Below the pieces are notes generated by a model. It saw only the letters and a program-made list of their open reading frames with translations, did no database searches and was not told where the DNA came from. From Melanocharis versteri (taxonomy: Eukaryota > Chordata > Aves > Passeriformes > Melanocharitidae), in contig VZTG01002907.1 of the NCBI GenBank assembly GCA_013397845.1, positions 62,001-126,000 on the forward strand: 64,000 nucleotides of DNA, given 5' to 3'. A program made the translations under genes and the position numbers. This document shows, piece after piece, positions 39,487-52,399 of the stretch (position 1 is its first letter; each line of letters starts with the position of its first letter).

Positions 39487-41574
39487 AAATCACACTCTAA
39501 AGATCTGAAACCACGTACACAAATGAAATCTTGTTCCTTAACAGTGATACTGGTCCAAGGAGTTAAGACCACTGAGTTCTGCTAGCCCATAATTTGGTGG
39601 CTATAACACTTTCCTGCTTCATCTCTGTATCCCAGCAGCTGTATATCCATCTTCTCTGGGAGAAATCTGAGGATTTGAGGATACTCTCCTAGAGCTGAAG
39701 GCTAACCCATTTGTTTCATTAATAGAAACTCCTGGCACCCCTCTTTCTCATCTTCCAGTGCAGTAGCTGCTCACAAGCTGCTTCTTTCTCATCAGCAGCA
39801 AATGAATATTAGCGTATTAGTAAATACGATCTATTGTCAGAAAAAAACCCCAAACTGTATTGCATGACCTCTCAGTAGCACAAATTATTCTAAGATAAGT
39901 CGGGCTACCCTTTTCCTTTTCCAAAAGTCTTTCCAAAAAGGAATTTTCTGCAGCACTGATTTATGTCTTCTATATCTGTCAGTGTAGATACAGACATAAG
40001 TTCACTATCTTCATATTTTCTTTCACCCAAAAATTTTATACAGGGTATCAAAATAAGGGATGGCTTACTAGTCCTGTACTGTAGCTCCCTACTTGTGTTG
40101 AGAAAGCAGTGGGTTCTTCAGATTTAAAGCTGTGGATAAAGACCAGCAAATTACAGGTTATAAACCAAGAAAAAATATATTATGTTTTTGTTAAAAGTTC
40201 AAATGCTGCCTGTACCTCAGTTTTAAGTGGCCCTTCGGGTATTTCTGAGCTGCTTTGGTATGGCTGATATTACTTTCCTAGTACATGACATGCACTCTTC
40301 CTTTCTCCCTTGTCTTCTTTTCCAAAATAGATGTTCTCTTCGAAGGTAGAAAAATTTTATATTTTTGTTATTGTTTAAGTAAAATTGAGCTATAAGACAG
40401 CTCAGAGAGAAATGAGATTTTAGCTGGAGAGATGGATCTAAAGCTTCACTCAGACCATATCATATTTCATGACAAAAAGATTTGAATCAGCAAGGTCTGC
40501 TTCACTCACTGGTTGAGATTTAGATTAACTGCACTGTGTAAACATGAATAAGTACAAATATATCTCTTTCTTGTTTCAGATGTCTTCATGAATCTTTCTG
40601 TTCACCCATCAAAGGATTTTATATATGTATGAGTTGCAGTCAGTTGCAGGGGGAGGGAGTATTTTGCCTTGTGAACTTTGGTTGTGGGAGAAGGCAACAG
40701 GAGGCTGATTATATATACACAAGTCTTAAAACCATCTTTATTCCTGATGCATGCAGCCTTGTCCAAAAACAAATAGATTGCCAAGTGCATCACAAAGGAA
40801 GAGACTGGTCTCACTGAAAACCAAGGAATTCATTAATACAGTGCAAATTCTTAATGTACTGCCTCAGCAACTTCCTTCATTAATTAATTCCCTTAATCCA
40901 TCATGAAAAGCAGTCTAATTACTGCAATTACCTTTTTTGTTCCCTATTTAGCAACCTAATATATGCAAATAAAAACAATTTTTTCTTTTTGTTGTCTTTG
41001 AAAATATATCTCCATCACAGATGAATGGTATGCCTTAGCTGCCTCTCTGTGTTGGAGGTTTTGTGCATATATTCATAAATACATGTGAAAGGTATGCAGC
41101 TTTGCAATCCTTCATAGTGAAATGCCCTGTCATTTTTAAATAACTACCAGAAACAGTTTACTGGTGAATGTGCTGTAAAGCATAATCTGGAGTTGATAGG
41201 GAGGCTAGCTGGATGATGAACTGCTTTCTCACTGTTGATTTCTATTTAAGAATTTGCCATTATATTTAATATGACAATCAGAAGTAGCTACTACAAAACA
41301 GTATCTGAATTAATGCCCACTTCTGGGGAACTGTGAATACAGAGAGAGCCAGGTGGAGAGCTCAGGAGGGTTCAGCACCCACCTTCCCCTTCTGCTCCAC
41401 TGGGATGGATCAGGCTGCTTCTGGAGAGGAAATGGGATTGTGGTCATACTGATCTTTCTTTCCTGGATATCCTGCTCTCAGTTAATTGTCTACCACAACA
41501 ACATGTGGTTAGTGACCCACCTTTGAACTGAAGGAGGGTACAGCAACTTAACTGTGCTCATGGGCCAAGGTCTG

Positions 41575-41601
41575 AGTCACGCTCCACATAGGAGCGTGAC
41601 T
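41575..41601. repeat. Perfect 11-bp-stem hairpin
   Basis: agtcacgctcc (41575-41585), loop acata, and its exact reverse complement ggagcgtgact (41591-41601). It is located about 290 bp before the exon at 41893. Confidence 0.85.
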
Positions 41602-41892
41602 TACTGAGAGTGAGTTAAACAACAGCAAATATGCCTAACAAGGAATGGATTAGCGTGTCTGGAAGAGAGTAAAAACATGACCTGTGGGTGAGGAGGGGAA
41701 TGTGAGCTAAAAATCTGGGGCTTGAACAAAGACAAAAAGCAGATGGAAGAGAAAAAAGAAAAGGAAAGTGTGCAAATGTGAATAACTATGGGAAAAATTT
41801 GCAGTATTACTAATTTGTGTTGGCTTTTTTTTTCTGCTCTCACTTCAAACTGCAATGTTCTGATTTCCTGACAATTTTTTACTATTTGTCAG

Positions 41893-42050
41893 ATTTGGAA
41901 ACTAAGACTCTCCAAGGTGTGAAGAGTGAAAACAGCCTCAGCACCACTGGCTCCTTCCTTGTAGAAAATTCTAGCATTGACTTCCAGAAGTTTCCTGACA
42001 AGGAGATCTTAAGAATATCTGGGCCTCTCACTGCAGACTTTACTATCAAG
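41893..42050 (+). CDS. ADAMTSL1: ADAMTSL1 exon: spacer domain, central part
   Basis: A 158-nt exon (two bases plus 52 codons, phase 0 out), between atttgtcag and gtgagg. It reads LETKTLQGVKSENSL, STTGSFLVENSSIDFQKF and PDKEILRISGPLTADFTIK. This is the middle of the ADAMTS-type spacer. It has no cysteine, as expected. An N-glycosylation sequon, Asn-Ser-Ser, is visible with the Asn codon at 41967-41969. Use of the sequon is inferred only from secretion of the family. The frame is unbroken and the residues match ADAMTSL1 over the whole exon. Confidence 0.95.
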
Positions 42051-44480
42051 GTGAGGGTCATTGGTCATTGACATCTTAGAGCAACATAAAGTAAGATGTA
42101 CTAGGAAGATGGAAGGAACTTTTCTAGTTCTTAATTTTCTGATGGATGTTTATCACAAAGCCTAATCCATGCCATCTCTTGAACTCTATATGTAATTCTT
42201 TATGGTTGTATATTTGATGAAAGCCTCACTGGAAACTTCTCAGGAGAGAGAGAGTGCGTTTATCTCAAGAAAGGCATAGCCAATAAGTGCCCTAAAAAGA
42301 AAAGATGAACTATTTCAAGAAAAGACAGATTACTTTCTATATGCACAAGTGAGGTACTTATAAATCAATGACATGCAGTTTTCTTTGTCTGTGATAAGTA
42401 AAAAGATGTATCTTTGGCCCATAGTTTGTTGGATGTATACTAGTGTAGTTGCACGGAAGACTGTAAGAGAGTGAAGAGTGAAGTCCCCAAGCTCTAAAAT
42501 AAATGGGATAACTTTGCTTGAGAAGTCATAGAGTCGTTTTGAACTGCTTTTTGTTGCACTGGCAATAAGAGGAAAATTGTTTCCTCCCATTAGAGCATTT
42601 CTATTCTTCCAGGTAATCTAAAACACATTGCTGGAAGCAATGCACATATTCTGTGGGAAAACAAACATACGAAAATGAACATTTGGGACTTGCAATAAAA
42701 TAAATCCTTTTCCAGTAGGTCCAAGGAACCTGAAGGATTTCGGCTGTAAAACTGCAAAACCTGTATCATGTCCAGGACTATGTATATTTTTCACTATGAG
42801 CCCCAGAGGTAGATGACATTTGCTTTAACCTTGAGCTGATGGCAGCTGGAGGTTTGAACAGTGAACTGGAAAATGTCCTAAGTGATTGTCCCTGGGTTAA
42901 GCTGAGCTGGGCTGGAATGGGTTAGCTTGGGAAGTAACACAGGCCTGTAGACTGTCCCCTGCCCATCGTGGTATGTTAGCAGCTCAAAAAGCAAATTGAA
43001 ATTTTCAGAACTCATTCACAAGGAGAAGCCTAAACTAAGGAGTGTGCTCCTTCCTCTTTGAATGTGAGAACAAAAGTGCCTTACTACAATAGATACTGTT
43101 CAACTCAAAATATCTGAAACACATTTACCTCTTTTACAGATGATACAGAGACGGTGAGCATCAGTGCAATGTAAAAAGTATTTCTCACTTAGTTTTATTT
43201 CTGCTGTCTGTGAATTTCTGGCAACCTAGTTATAATATATTTGTGGGAAACAGCTGATCATGTAGACCAATTGCCCTGAAATGGTAACGGGAGGGTTGTA
43301 CTCTTTTTTCTTATATTTCCACTGTTGTCTTTTATGACAGGGAAAATACCTTTATCCGTTAGTGCTTGCATTTCCTTCTCTATTAAAGCAAGGTAAGAAG
43401 TGCTGGTTAAATCAAAGGAGTACTCTGTTTAAATGATGACAGTCTGACCAATATGAGTGTACAAGTTGGCTAGGCATGGGCAGAACAGACACTGCTGAAT
43501 TGAGATGAAACTATTTTGAGTTCTGCTATGAGTTTGCACCTTTGAAAGTCAGAGTAACATGACTCATTAAGTGTTAAATCTGTTGTCTTTTGCAGATATA
43601 GAAAGATACACCAAAAACCCCCAACCAGCTGTTCATAGTTGTAGGACCTTTTCTAAGGTTAACATTAAATTTCACAATGGATTAGGCACTAAAAAAATTC
43701 TCTGCTCTTGAATTAGTTAGTTTTTTAATCAACAGCTATATAAGATACTTCAGCTATTACTTCGTGCAACACAGATATTATCCTGTACTATTAAATTATT
43801 TTTCTAACAGGTTTTTTCTTTTTTTCTTCTTCTGGATATTTATTTTATTAGATTTTACCAGATATAAGCATGTACAGATGCATGCAATCCAAGATGCTAC
43901 CTCTCAGTTAAGTCAGACTTAGAAACTGCTTTTCATACTTACTTTATCCATTATTATTTTGCCTTCAGGTTTTGAAGTTAAAGTAGTATTCTTTTTTAAA
44001 AAAAAATAAGATTAAATACTTCTCTGTGGTGTTAGTAAGTTTTCTGTATGAAGTGGGATCTCTTTGTGTGTCAAGATTTACTTTCCTGGGCCAAGGCAGA
44101 TTTTTATGCAAACAGATCTAAATGAATTTGTAGATGTAGCAGAACTCTAGTTTTAGAATCATTGTCTCCAGAATTATTCTTGTAATCCTTTTCACTTGAC
44201 CCTGAATGCTCTTATTCAGACAGGTCAACTTAGACACCTGGATTTAATTCAGGAGTAGAAACTCGATGTGAGAGTTGACGCTTAAGTTTCTTATTGGTAA
44301 CACGGGGTGCTTTAAAATTGCAAGAAACCTCATGCTGTTCCTGGAGGAGCTGAGTTGTATAATTACTGGATTTCTTTACTGTGTAATAGTCGATGGTACA
44401 TTCCTCTTATGCAAAACTCCTGGCAATCTTTTCACAAGATGCGTAAATAGTAAAAATAATTTAGTAAAAGAGCTGTATTT

Positions 44481-44497
44481 AAAAAAAAAAAAAAAAA
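44481..44497. repeat. Poly-A run, 17 bases
   Basis: An uninterrupted A tract. I found no obvious retrocopied body in the sequence before it, so it is noted only as low complexity. Confidence 0.9.
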
Positions 44498-47142
44498 GTT
44501 GTTATCACAAAATTGAAGAAGGAGCAAAGTTTTTCATGTTCTTATTTTTTATGTTGCTTATTTGAGAATTATGAGTCTCCATTGTAAACTCTAATTTTTG
44601 AAAGGCTAAAGACCTGCAAAACATGCCAGTAAACTTAAATCCCACTAGAACTACTTTTCCTAAATTCTGGTGATTTCTCTTGATGTTTTCAGTACACAAT
44701 TCTGGTTCAGATGAATAGAAATGCCTCTTTTCTATAAGGAAAATGTGTCATGTTTGATACAATCCTGAAGAAATGAAGGTCTGTTTTCATTTGGGAATCT
44801 GTCTGTTTCTGTAGTCTAGAGATCAGAGTAGTAATATCACACAGGGGGGCATGCCCTTTACAGCAGAGCTGCCCCTGATCTGCTCTGCTGCCGGTGTCAT
44901 GTTTGTTCACTTGTCTGTGCTAAAACATCTCCTCTGTTGATAGTGTACATTTCAGACCCTAAACAGAGAATCTTGGGGTACTCATTTCAGGTCAGGCATC
45001 TGCTCTCCTTTGAGCGGGATGAAGCAGTACTGTCAGATGGGGTCTACAGATGACCATATAATGAGAACAGTCATCACCAGGTGACTGTAAATATGATTTA
45101 CATTAGTTACAGGCTTGCTGAAACCACCAGTAGCGACTGCCAGTGAAGAGTGAGGCTGGGAAAGCACAGCCTGTTAGGGTCTGCTTCCCAGGCTGATTGT
45201 TGCATAGCTAGGGCCCTAACCCTGTGGCTGAGGTGTGAACCAGCAAGGACCAGTGGGTTTAAAACGAGGTCTAGTGAAGGGTATTATCTGGGCTTGGGTT
45301 TGGTTTGGAGGAGAAACAATTGTAGGCCTAGATCTAGGCTAGACTATGTTTATGTTGGGTTTAGATCCCTGGTATCGATGAGGGTTCATTCATAGTGCTG
45401 CCCGGACCATATCCTTTGCATGAGGGATGCATAAAGTTGGATTGCACAAATGTTTGCCTGGAGGCTTTTAGAGGTATTTGGATTAGGATTGCGTTATACT
45501 GATGTTGTCTTTTTGTAGTGCTAGGGCTGACAAGTCTTGGCTAAGGGCTGCTGCCAGGAGAGACTCTCTGGTGCTTTTTTTTGTGCTGGTGGCTGTGTAC
45601 TGCTGGCTGATTTAGAAATGGTGTGGAGTGGGCTCACGTGGGCAGAGTTACTGCTGAAATTAGGGTTTTGGCCACCAATTGTCCAAAGAATCATAAAGTG
45701 CGTCTCAAAAGTGGATGCTGAATTACACAGACCTCTAGAACTAGCCAGACAACTGTTGGCTCAGCTGCAATCTGGCACTGGCAGGAAATGCTGGTGAGAT
45801 AAACGCATTTGATAACAGTCCAGGCTAGCAAAAGAAAATAAGGCTGGGACTTAGTCTAGACTTCCTGGGACTTGCAAGGGCATGCAGGAGAATTATCTCC
45901 TGCACATACAGGCAGCCAGCTGGCAAAGAGGTTGATGGGCCCTGTCAGGCTAGGGCCAGGGTTGGATTAAATGTTTCTTTGAACAAGGAGCACACAGTGA
46001 TCTATTTTGTGGCATGAAATAAATTATTTCAATGCATGCTTTAAGGCAGAGGCCAAATGATGCAAATTTGCTCTAGCAGCAAAGAGCTACTGTTTATGGT
46101 TCACATGTAGTTGGATATTTGAGGTATTATCGTATGAGGATTCGGGGTGAAGACAGTAAGGGTCTTCTGTGCAATTTAGTTCTGATGCTGGCAAAGGTTT
46201 CCAGAAGAGATTATTCCTCGTATGTGGGAGAAGGCTTCAGATTACGTGGGAAGTGGTGAAGAATCTTGGGAGCACTGACAGCTTGGGGTTAAGATGGTGC
46301 TCCTGGAAGCAGGCGAGATAGAATTAAGGCTGAGTGCACAGAAATAATAATAGTAAAAGTCTAGTGTGACTGATTCAGCTTTTGTGTTAGTGAGGTCAAC
46401 TCACTGAAACACGTTGTTTCATCTAGAAGGGATCAATGGGATATTGACAGTTTGTTGTAAAGCAAAAGTACCTCTTGAAATATGTGTCTTCTTGAGGTCA
46501 TTTTGGCACACTGCAGATTGGACTTAGCTGGAAGCATGTCTGTATCAATGGCTTTTATCAACATATGTTTGCATTCAATATTTCTTTTCCTAGTAATAGT
46601 CATAAAAATCACCCCATCCGATTTCCTGATATCCAAAAAATATACAATATTTGTTATAATTTCTAGGTCAAACTCACAAGTAATGACTAGCCTGAAAAGA
46701 GATGCAATCATTATTTATCTTGACTAGATCTTGTGACAAGTTCAGGAAAAATATTTTTTTTCCTATTTTGGCAAATGAGGTGAAAGTTATGGAAAACCAT
46801 GAAATAGACCTTTTGAAAACAATTTACAGTTTTTATTCCATATCAACCTTTTTTTTCTGTTCAATATAAATTATTTCAATTGATAGTATGTAGAACATGA
46901 TCATTCTCCTAATCAATATATTTGACCGTTAGGCCATGCGATGATTTCCATAATGAACAATACACTGTAAAATAAGGAACACGTCTCATTGTTCAAACCT
47001 TCGTGCAATAGTTTCACTGATTCCTTCTGGTTTTCCCACTCTGAGAAACAGGAAATTATTACTACTGTTTAGCTCCTTTCTCCTTTACTTCTGTATTTGG
47101 TATCTCTGTCATCATTATTTGCCTCTTTCGTAGTGTCTTCGT

Positions 47143-47517
47143 AGGATCATAGAATGGTTTGGGTTGTAAGAAGCCTCAAGGATTCTCTAGTTCAAACTCC
47201 ACTACCATGGGGAGGGACACCTTCTACTAGATCAACTTGCTCAAAGCTACATCTAGCCTGGTCTTGAACATTTCCGAGGATAGAGCATCCACAATTTCTC
47301 TGGGCAACATTTTACAGTGTCTAACCATGCTCACACTAAAGAATTTCTTCCTATTATCTAAACTAGATCTACCTTCTTCCAGTTTAAAACCATTATCCTT
47401 CATCCTGTCTCTACATGCCCTTGTCAAAAGCCCCTCTCCAGCTCTCTTGTAGCCCCCTTTAGGTATTGAATGGCTGCTGTCAGGTGCATTCTCCAGGCTG
47501 AACTACTCCAACTGTCC
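47143..47517 (-). repeat. CR1 LINE 3' part, interrupted by an LTR
   Basis: The + strand begins ggatcatagaatggtttggg, the antisense of the CR1 tail. It goes on with gtcttgaacatttccgagga, acagtgtctaaccatgctca and ctccaggctgaactactcca. This is the antisense of CR1 ORF2 C-terminus and 3' UTR. The copy stops at 47517 inside the sequence normally followed by 'cctcataggagaggtgctcc', which reappears after the LTR at 48006. Confidence 0.88.
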
Positions 47518-47993
47518 TGATGCCTTAAGAATCTAGGAATGAAAGAACACACACTTTCGAGATAATATTAGTATAAGAGGTGATATGAAGGCTGGTCTTT
47601 ATTGGAGGCCTCCAGGGGCAAATATGGAAAATGTCCACAGAAGCCCACCCGCACAGGGTTAATACAGTTTTTATAGGTTTAGCAAATTAGCGTATTTGAC
47701 AAAAATCACCAGTTAGGAGCACAAGTGATGATGCAATTCCTCCCTCAGTCCAAGCCCCCTCTAAATCCTCCCCCCTCAGACAGACCTAAACTTTGTTGAT
47801 GAATACGTGCCTCGAAGAGCTGGTTTTCAGCCTTTGTTCCCAGAAAGAGCCAAGATAGGATAGGGACTTTGGAACATGTTTTGTCTTTCTGCCTAGAAAA
47901 ATACTGAAGCTAAGTTACAATAATAGGCTGCAAAGCTACAAGTATATGTGTAAAGGATACAGAGAATATATAAAAGAAAAAAGACAAAAATCA
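47518..47993 (-). mobile_element. Solo LTR of an endogenous retrovirus, inserted in CR1
   Basis: A 476-bp block begins TG and ends CA. It is flanked by a 6-bp duplication with one mismatch: ctgtcc (47512-47517) and gtgtcc (47994-47999). On the - strand it has a TATA-like ctataaaaac (about 47676-47667) and, about 65 bp on, AATAAA (47603-47598) within ccaataaagaccagcc. Some 80 bp remain to the LTR end. This order (U3, TATA box, R with polyadenylation signal, U5) is that of a retroviral LTR. No viral coding sequence lies beside it, so it is a solo LTR left by recombination. The family cannot be named by eye; a 6-bp duplication fits alpha/beta-type (ERVK-like) elements. Confidence 0.75.
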
Positions 47994-47999
47994 GTGTCC

Positions 48000-48100
48000 G
48001 CCTTTCCTCATAGGAGAGGTGCTCCAGCCCTCTGGTCTTCTTCATACTTCCTCTGGACTCACTCCCATAGGTCGGTGTCCTTCTTATGTCTTACTCTATT
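48000..48100 (-). repeat. CR1 LINE, continuation beyond the LTR
   Basis: Contains tttcctcataggaga, ggtgctccagccctctgg, cctctggactcactcc and gtcggtgtccttctt, the CR1 antisense text expected directly after the piece that ends at 47517. The two pieces are one insertion split by the LTR. The right limit is approximate. Confidence 0.82.
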
Positions 48101-48403
48101 TAATCTTTACTTTTTTATCAAAGATGATCCATAAAAAGTTTATCATTACTTCCATTCCTTGTCCTTTTCCTGGTTTCACTGTGATTATGCAGTCACAATT
48201 TTTTAAAATACACATAAATATGTAATTTTTGATTAGTATTTATTTACATAAATGTATATTTTGAAAGAATCTATTTCCTATAAATAGATGTCTAATTAAT
48301 AAAATGTAATAAAATTATTCAATAGCTATTTTATTTAAAGAGATAATTATACATAAATATATATGTTGAAAAAGAGTGAACTTACACTCTACAATTACTT
48401 TGA

Positions 48404-48719
48404 AGGAAGTTGTAATGAGGTGGGGGTCAGTCTCTTCTCTAGGTAACAAGTAATAAGACAAAAGGAAATGGCCTAAAGTTGTGCCAGAGGAGCTTTAGAT
48501 TGAATCCTAGAAAAAATTTCATCACTGAGACGCTGATTAAGCATTGGAACAGGCTGCCCAGGGAAGTGATGGAATCACCAACCCTGGAAGTGTTCAAAAA
48601 CTGTGTGGATGTGGTGCTCAGAGACATGGAGTACTGGTGGACTTGGCAATGTCGAGTTAATGGTTGGACTGGATGATCTTAGAGGTCTTTTTCAACCTTA
48701 GTAGTTTTATGATTCTGTA
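48404..48719 (+). repeat. CR1 LINE 3' fragment
   Basis: Encodes the decayed end of CR1 ORF2, with HWNRLPREVMESPTLEVFKN readable from about 48543. It finishes with gatgatcttagaggtctttt and a tail atgattctgt. The ORF2 part before this is frameshifted. Confidence 0.88.
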
Positions 48720-49019
48720 CACATAATAATCAGGACAAATGGATTCTGCTTGGCTGTGTGCTTTTCTCTCCTTTTTCTTCCTTTCTGCAAAATTCTATTG
48801 ATGTTTTTGACTGATGCTGCACACTGAGCTGATATTTTTGGAGGAATACCTAAAACAACCCTACCACCATTCTGAATTGTAAAAGCTAATGTGGGCAACT
48901 GATTTGTGTATAATTAGCATATATAATTAATTTGGTTTTCCCATAGGCATTACTTCTTTTTTTTTACTGAACTCAAATTTAGTCCGTCAAAACTTTGAGT
49001 GCTTTCACAGCTGGTTTCA

Positions 49020-49270
49020 ATTTTAGGCACCATTCATAACTTTTTTCATTAGCAAACTTGGTAAGCTCATGGTTGACCCTTTATCCTGCTCATCTGGGCA
49101 TCTGGCTAACAACTCATGCCGTAGCACGTATCCCTGAGGGATTCCACAGTCCTTCATCCATTGTAAGAGCAGGTTATTAGACCATTATTTGTTACCCATT
49201 CATCAGTTCATGGGAGGATTTTCTAGGAGGATCTGTCTAGGACCTTTGGTGAGGGACCTAGGAAAAAACC
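49020..49270 (-). repeat. Possible strongly decayed CR1-like LINE remnant
   Basis: Phrases such as gtatccctgagggattccac, catgggaggattttc and gacctttggtgagggac resemble antisense LINE ORF2 wording found in CR1-type elements, but only loosely. The repeat class is uncertain and could be another old LINE. Confidence 0.25.
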
Positions 49271-51185
49271 TAGAATAATAAAACTACCTTTATTTTTTTG
49301 ACAAAGCAAACCACAATGCTCAGAAAACATTACCTTTCTCAGGGTAGTCTTCAATTTCTGTTCCCTTTTTACATTCTATCTACTTACCCCATAACTGATC
49401 TAGGAGTTATTGAAGTTTTGTTCATTACTCATGAAGCACCTTCTGAAAACTGCTACAAATTTCTACCTGTGTTCATATGTTTTAAACCATAGTTCATGCA
49501 TTTAAGTAGACTGAATATGATCATCAGTGATTTTGATTTGTGATTCCTGTGCTCAACCAGTACATCATTTGAAACTGCTGAGTGGATGCTGTTTGGATAT
49601 GAAGATGTGTTATGATTAATTTTACATACTTCTTTAAAATACTGCTGATCTGAAATGTACTGGCAGGTTTTAAGGCAGTAGAGGCAGTTTTTTAGACATG
49701 TAATTTTCTGTTCCTCTGACAAAATGCTATTTGTAAGTTTTTCTTTTCTTATTCTGTAACTTTTTTACATCTGTCTCTCAAAAATCGGTCATTTTTTAGT
49801 GCTATGAAGGCTTGGTGCCAGCTTTGTTCAGTTTCCATCATTTTAACAATTTGTGTGTATGTGGCAAAAAATGCCCTTTCAATTTGTTAATTTTATTTTT
49901 ATACAGGATCTATCACAATACGATCCTCTTTTTACATTGATTTCCTAGATATTGCCATTAATAAATTAAGGTTAATAAATATTCTGCAGTGACGATTAAG
50001 GTGCCTTGTTTGAAGGTAAATTCTCTTACCCTGGGAGCATGTTGATGGTGGTGAAATGGTCTTTCCACAACGACAGGGATATTGTGTGTGGTATCACAGC
50101 AGAGATGCAGCAGATCTGGTTTTGGTGTATTTGGGGTTGCCTTTGGTTCTGGAATGATTTTGGTCTTTTCATTTGAGAAACATCCACGTTTGTTGCACTT
50201 ACTAGTGGATTCTTTACAGATGATTAATTGTTATAGCTGGTACTTCAGGTTCCATTACTGCCAGCTATCCACTGCAGTGGTTTTCTCTTTTTTTCTTCTT
50301 TTCGTCAGAATAATGGAACTGGTAAAAGATTTGAACCTTCTAGTGTTCTATTTTGGCTTTTTGAGAGAATTCATCTAAAGGCTTTTTAACACACTCATCA
50401 CCTCAAGGAATACTGCTTAATCCAAGATTGGGGCAGGGTGAGCAAGTTCAATTCAGAGATACTTCATAAAATATGTAAATCAGTGTTAATGTAATTTCAG
50501 AGTGATTTCTCTGGCTGATTTAGAGGTTTAAATTGACAAGCGACAGATGGAGCTGACTTTCATAAGAGAGACAACCCTAAAAACAAGCTGATCCAACACG
50601 GGACTAACACGATCAGGGGACATGAGTGCAGAAGTGGACAGCAGACATGTTCCCTGGACCTTGAGGGCAGAGGTCCTTTCAGCATTCCAAGGGAATGGCA
50701 AGGCAAACTCAGAGAAGTTATGGTGTAATCCAGTCTTAAAACATATGCTTGAAAGCCTTCAGCATCTCTCATTATTTACATTTTATGTACTTCTAATGTT
50801 ATTTTAAACAAGCTTGTAAAGTCATTTTCCCATGACAATGTCTGGCTTCTATTTCCTTCATGAGCAAATTATTAACAGCAACAAGTCTCTTGTACATCCT
50901 CCTTTTTTTTTCATTGCAAGGTATCACTACATACAATCAGCAACATTGAATAGAATGAGTAGAATATTTTTTTATACTGGCATGAGAAGCACAAAATTAC
51001 ATTTGTCAGATTTCTCATTAATTACTTTCATTAGTATCAATCTGATGATTTGGTATTTGGAACTTGCAGAAAACATTCAGAATCAGAATCGGAATCGGAA
51101 GAGCAATGATAATATGGGAGAATCCATTAGAACTTTTCTAATAAGCATGGTGGCATGGAGCTAGATCATAGTAGACTAGATCAAA

Positions 51186-51656
51186 TTGTGTAAGACAAAA
51201 TTTGCTGGAGCAATTCCAGAGAAGGAAAACAAAGCTGGTAAAGGGCCTAGAGAATAATTCCTATGAGGAGTCGTTGAGGGAGATGGGATTGTTTGGCCTG
51301 GAGAAGAGCAGGCTCAAGGGTGACCTTATCACTCTCTACAACCACCTGAAAGGAGGCTGTAGCGAGGTGGGAGTCAGTCTCTTCTCCCGGGCAGATACTG
51401 ACAGGACGGGAGGACACAGCCTCAAGCTCCGCCAGGGGAGGTCCAGGTTGAACATCAGGAAGAACTTCACTGGAAGGGTGGTCAGGCATTGGGCTGCCCA
51501 GGGAGGTGGTGGACTCACCATCCCTGGAAATATTCCAGAAACAATTGGACATGGTACTTAGTGCTATGGTTTAGTTGACATGGTGGTGTTTGGTCAAAGG
51601 TTGGACTCCATGATCTGAGAAGTCTTTCCAACCTGAATGATTCTGTCATTCTGAGG
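51186..51656 (+). repeat. CR1 LINE 3' fragment
   Basis: The reading starts LEQFQRRKTKLVKGLE and continues with GLFGLEKSRLKGDLITLYNH and GHSLKLRQGRSRLNIRKNF, the CR1 ORF2 C-terminus. Frameshifts follow near 51470-51540. The 3' part is ggttggactccatgatctga and a tail gattctgtcattctga. It is the same subfamily type as the copy at 52400, in the same orientation, but more decayed. Confidence 0.9.
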
Positions 51657-52399
51657 TACGAAATATAAGTTCCCATTCTCTGTCCGCATTTTGGAACACA
51701 CACAGACAAGAAAGAAATGGTGTCTTTCCTCCTCACCTCGCCCCAACTGCATAAAATGAGCGCATTTTATTGAATACACTTTTCACGGCTTAGCAGTACA
51801 AGTAACATTAATAATTACTTGGTTATGACTGCTGGTTATAAACTGCTGATTAAATTTTGAAACTGTCCAAGTAAACTACTGCAGTTTTGTAGGTCAGACC
51901 AGATGTTCTTCAGTGAACAGAAACAAATGGTTCGGGCATACACTGCCAAAATCAAGCAAGAAATGGTTGGGCTTTCAGGAACTTTACTTGTTTGGTTTTA
52001 TGTGAACTAATAAAATTTTGGAGCTATAGGAAAAACCAACAAAGTGTAAAGGTGAAGGCAGATGTTGCAGTCTCTTGTTCATAGACCAGATGAGAATATC
52101 TGAAAAAGATTACATGCCTTTTGTTTGTGTTCAGATTTTTATTTTCTTGTTTTCATTCAACTTTCTGTGAAATCTCCAAAACCAAATCTGCATTTTATCA
52201 GCTCCCAACTTCAACTGAGCAACAATTTGTGCTTCCCTTGCATCATCCCAGGCAGGCATTAACAAAATCAGTGTAAAAAACAGTCTAAAAGAGATTATTT
52301 TTTTTCCAAGTCTTTCAACAGGGAAAAAAGATATCTCTGTTGATACTGACTTTAGGCAAGACAGTGGATATTCTGAGGACTCTAGTTTTAACCTGTTCC

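Larger units (their letters stand above)
39016..41892 (+). other. ADAMTSL1: ADAMTSL1 intron, about 2.9 kb
   Basis: Begins gtaagt and ends tactatttgtcag. It includes a CA/TG-rich microsatellite-like stretch around 39442-39486 and a perfect 11-bp-stem hairpin at 41575-41601. Otherwise it is AT-rich unique intron with no exon that I recognise. Confidence 0.8.

Noticed and set aside
44481..44497. Poly-A run as the tail of a processed pseudogene
   Set aside because: No retrocopied gene body, polyadenylation signal or target duplication seen upstream.
45120..46000. Interstitial telomeric repeat
   Set aside because: Only scattered TTAGGG-like words; no tandem hexamer array.
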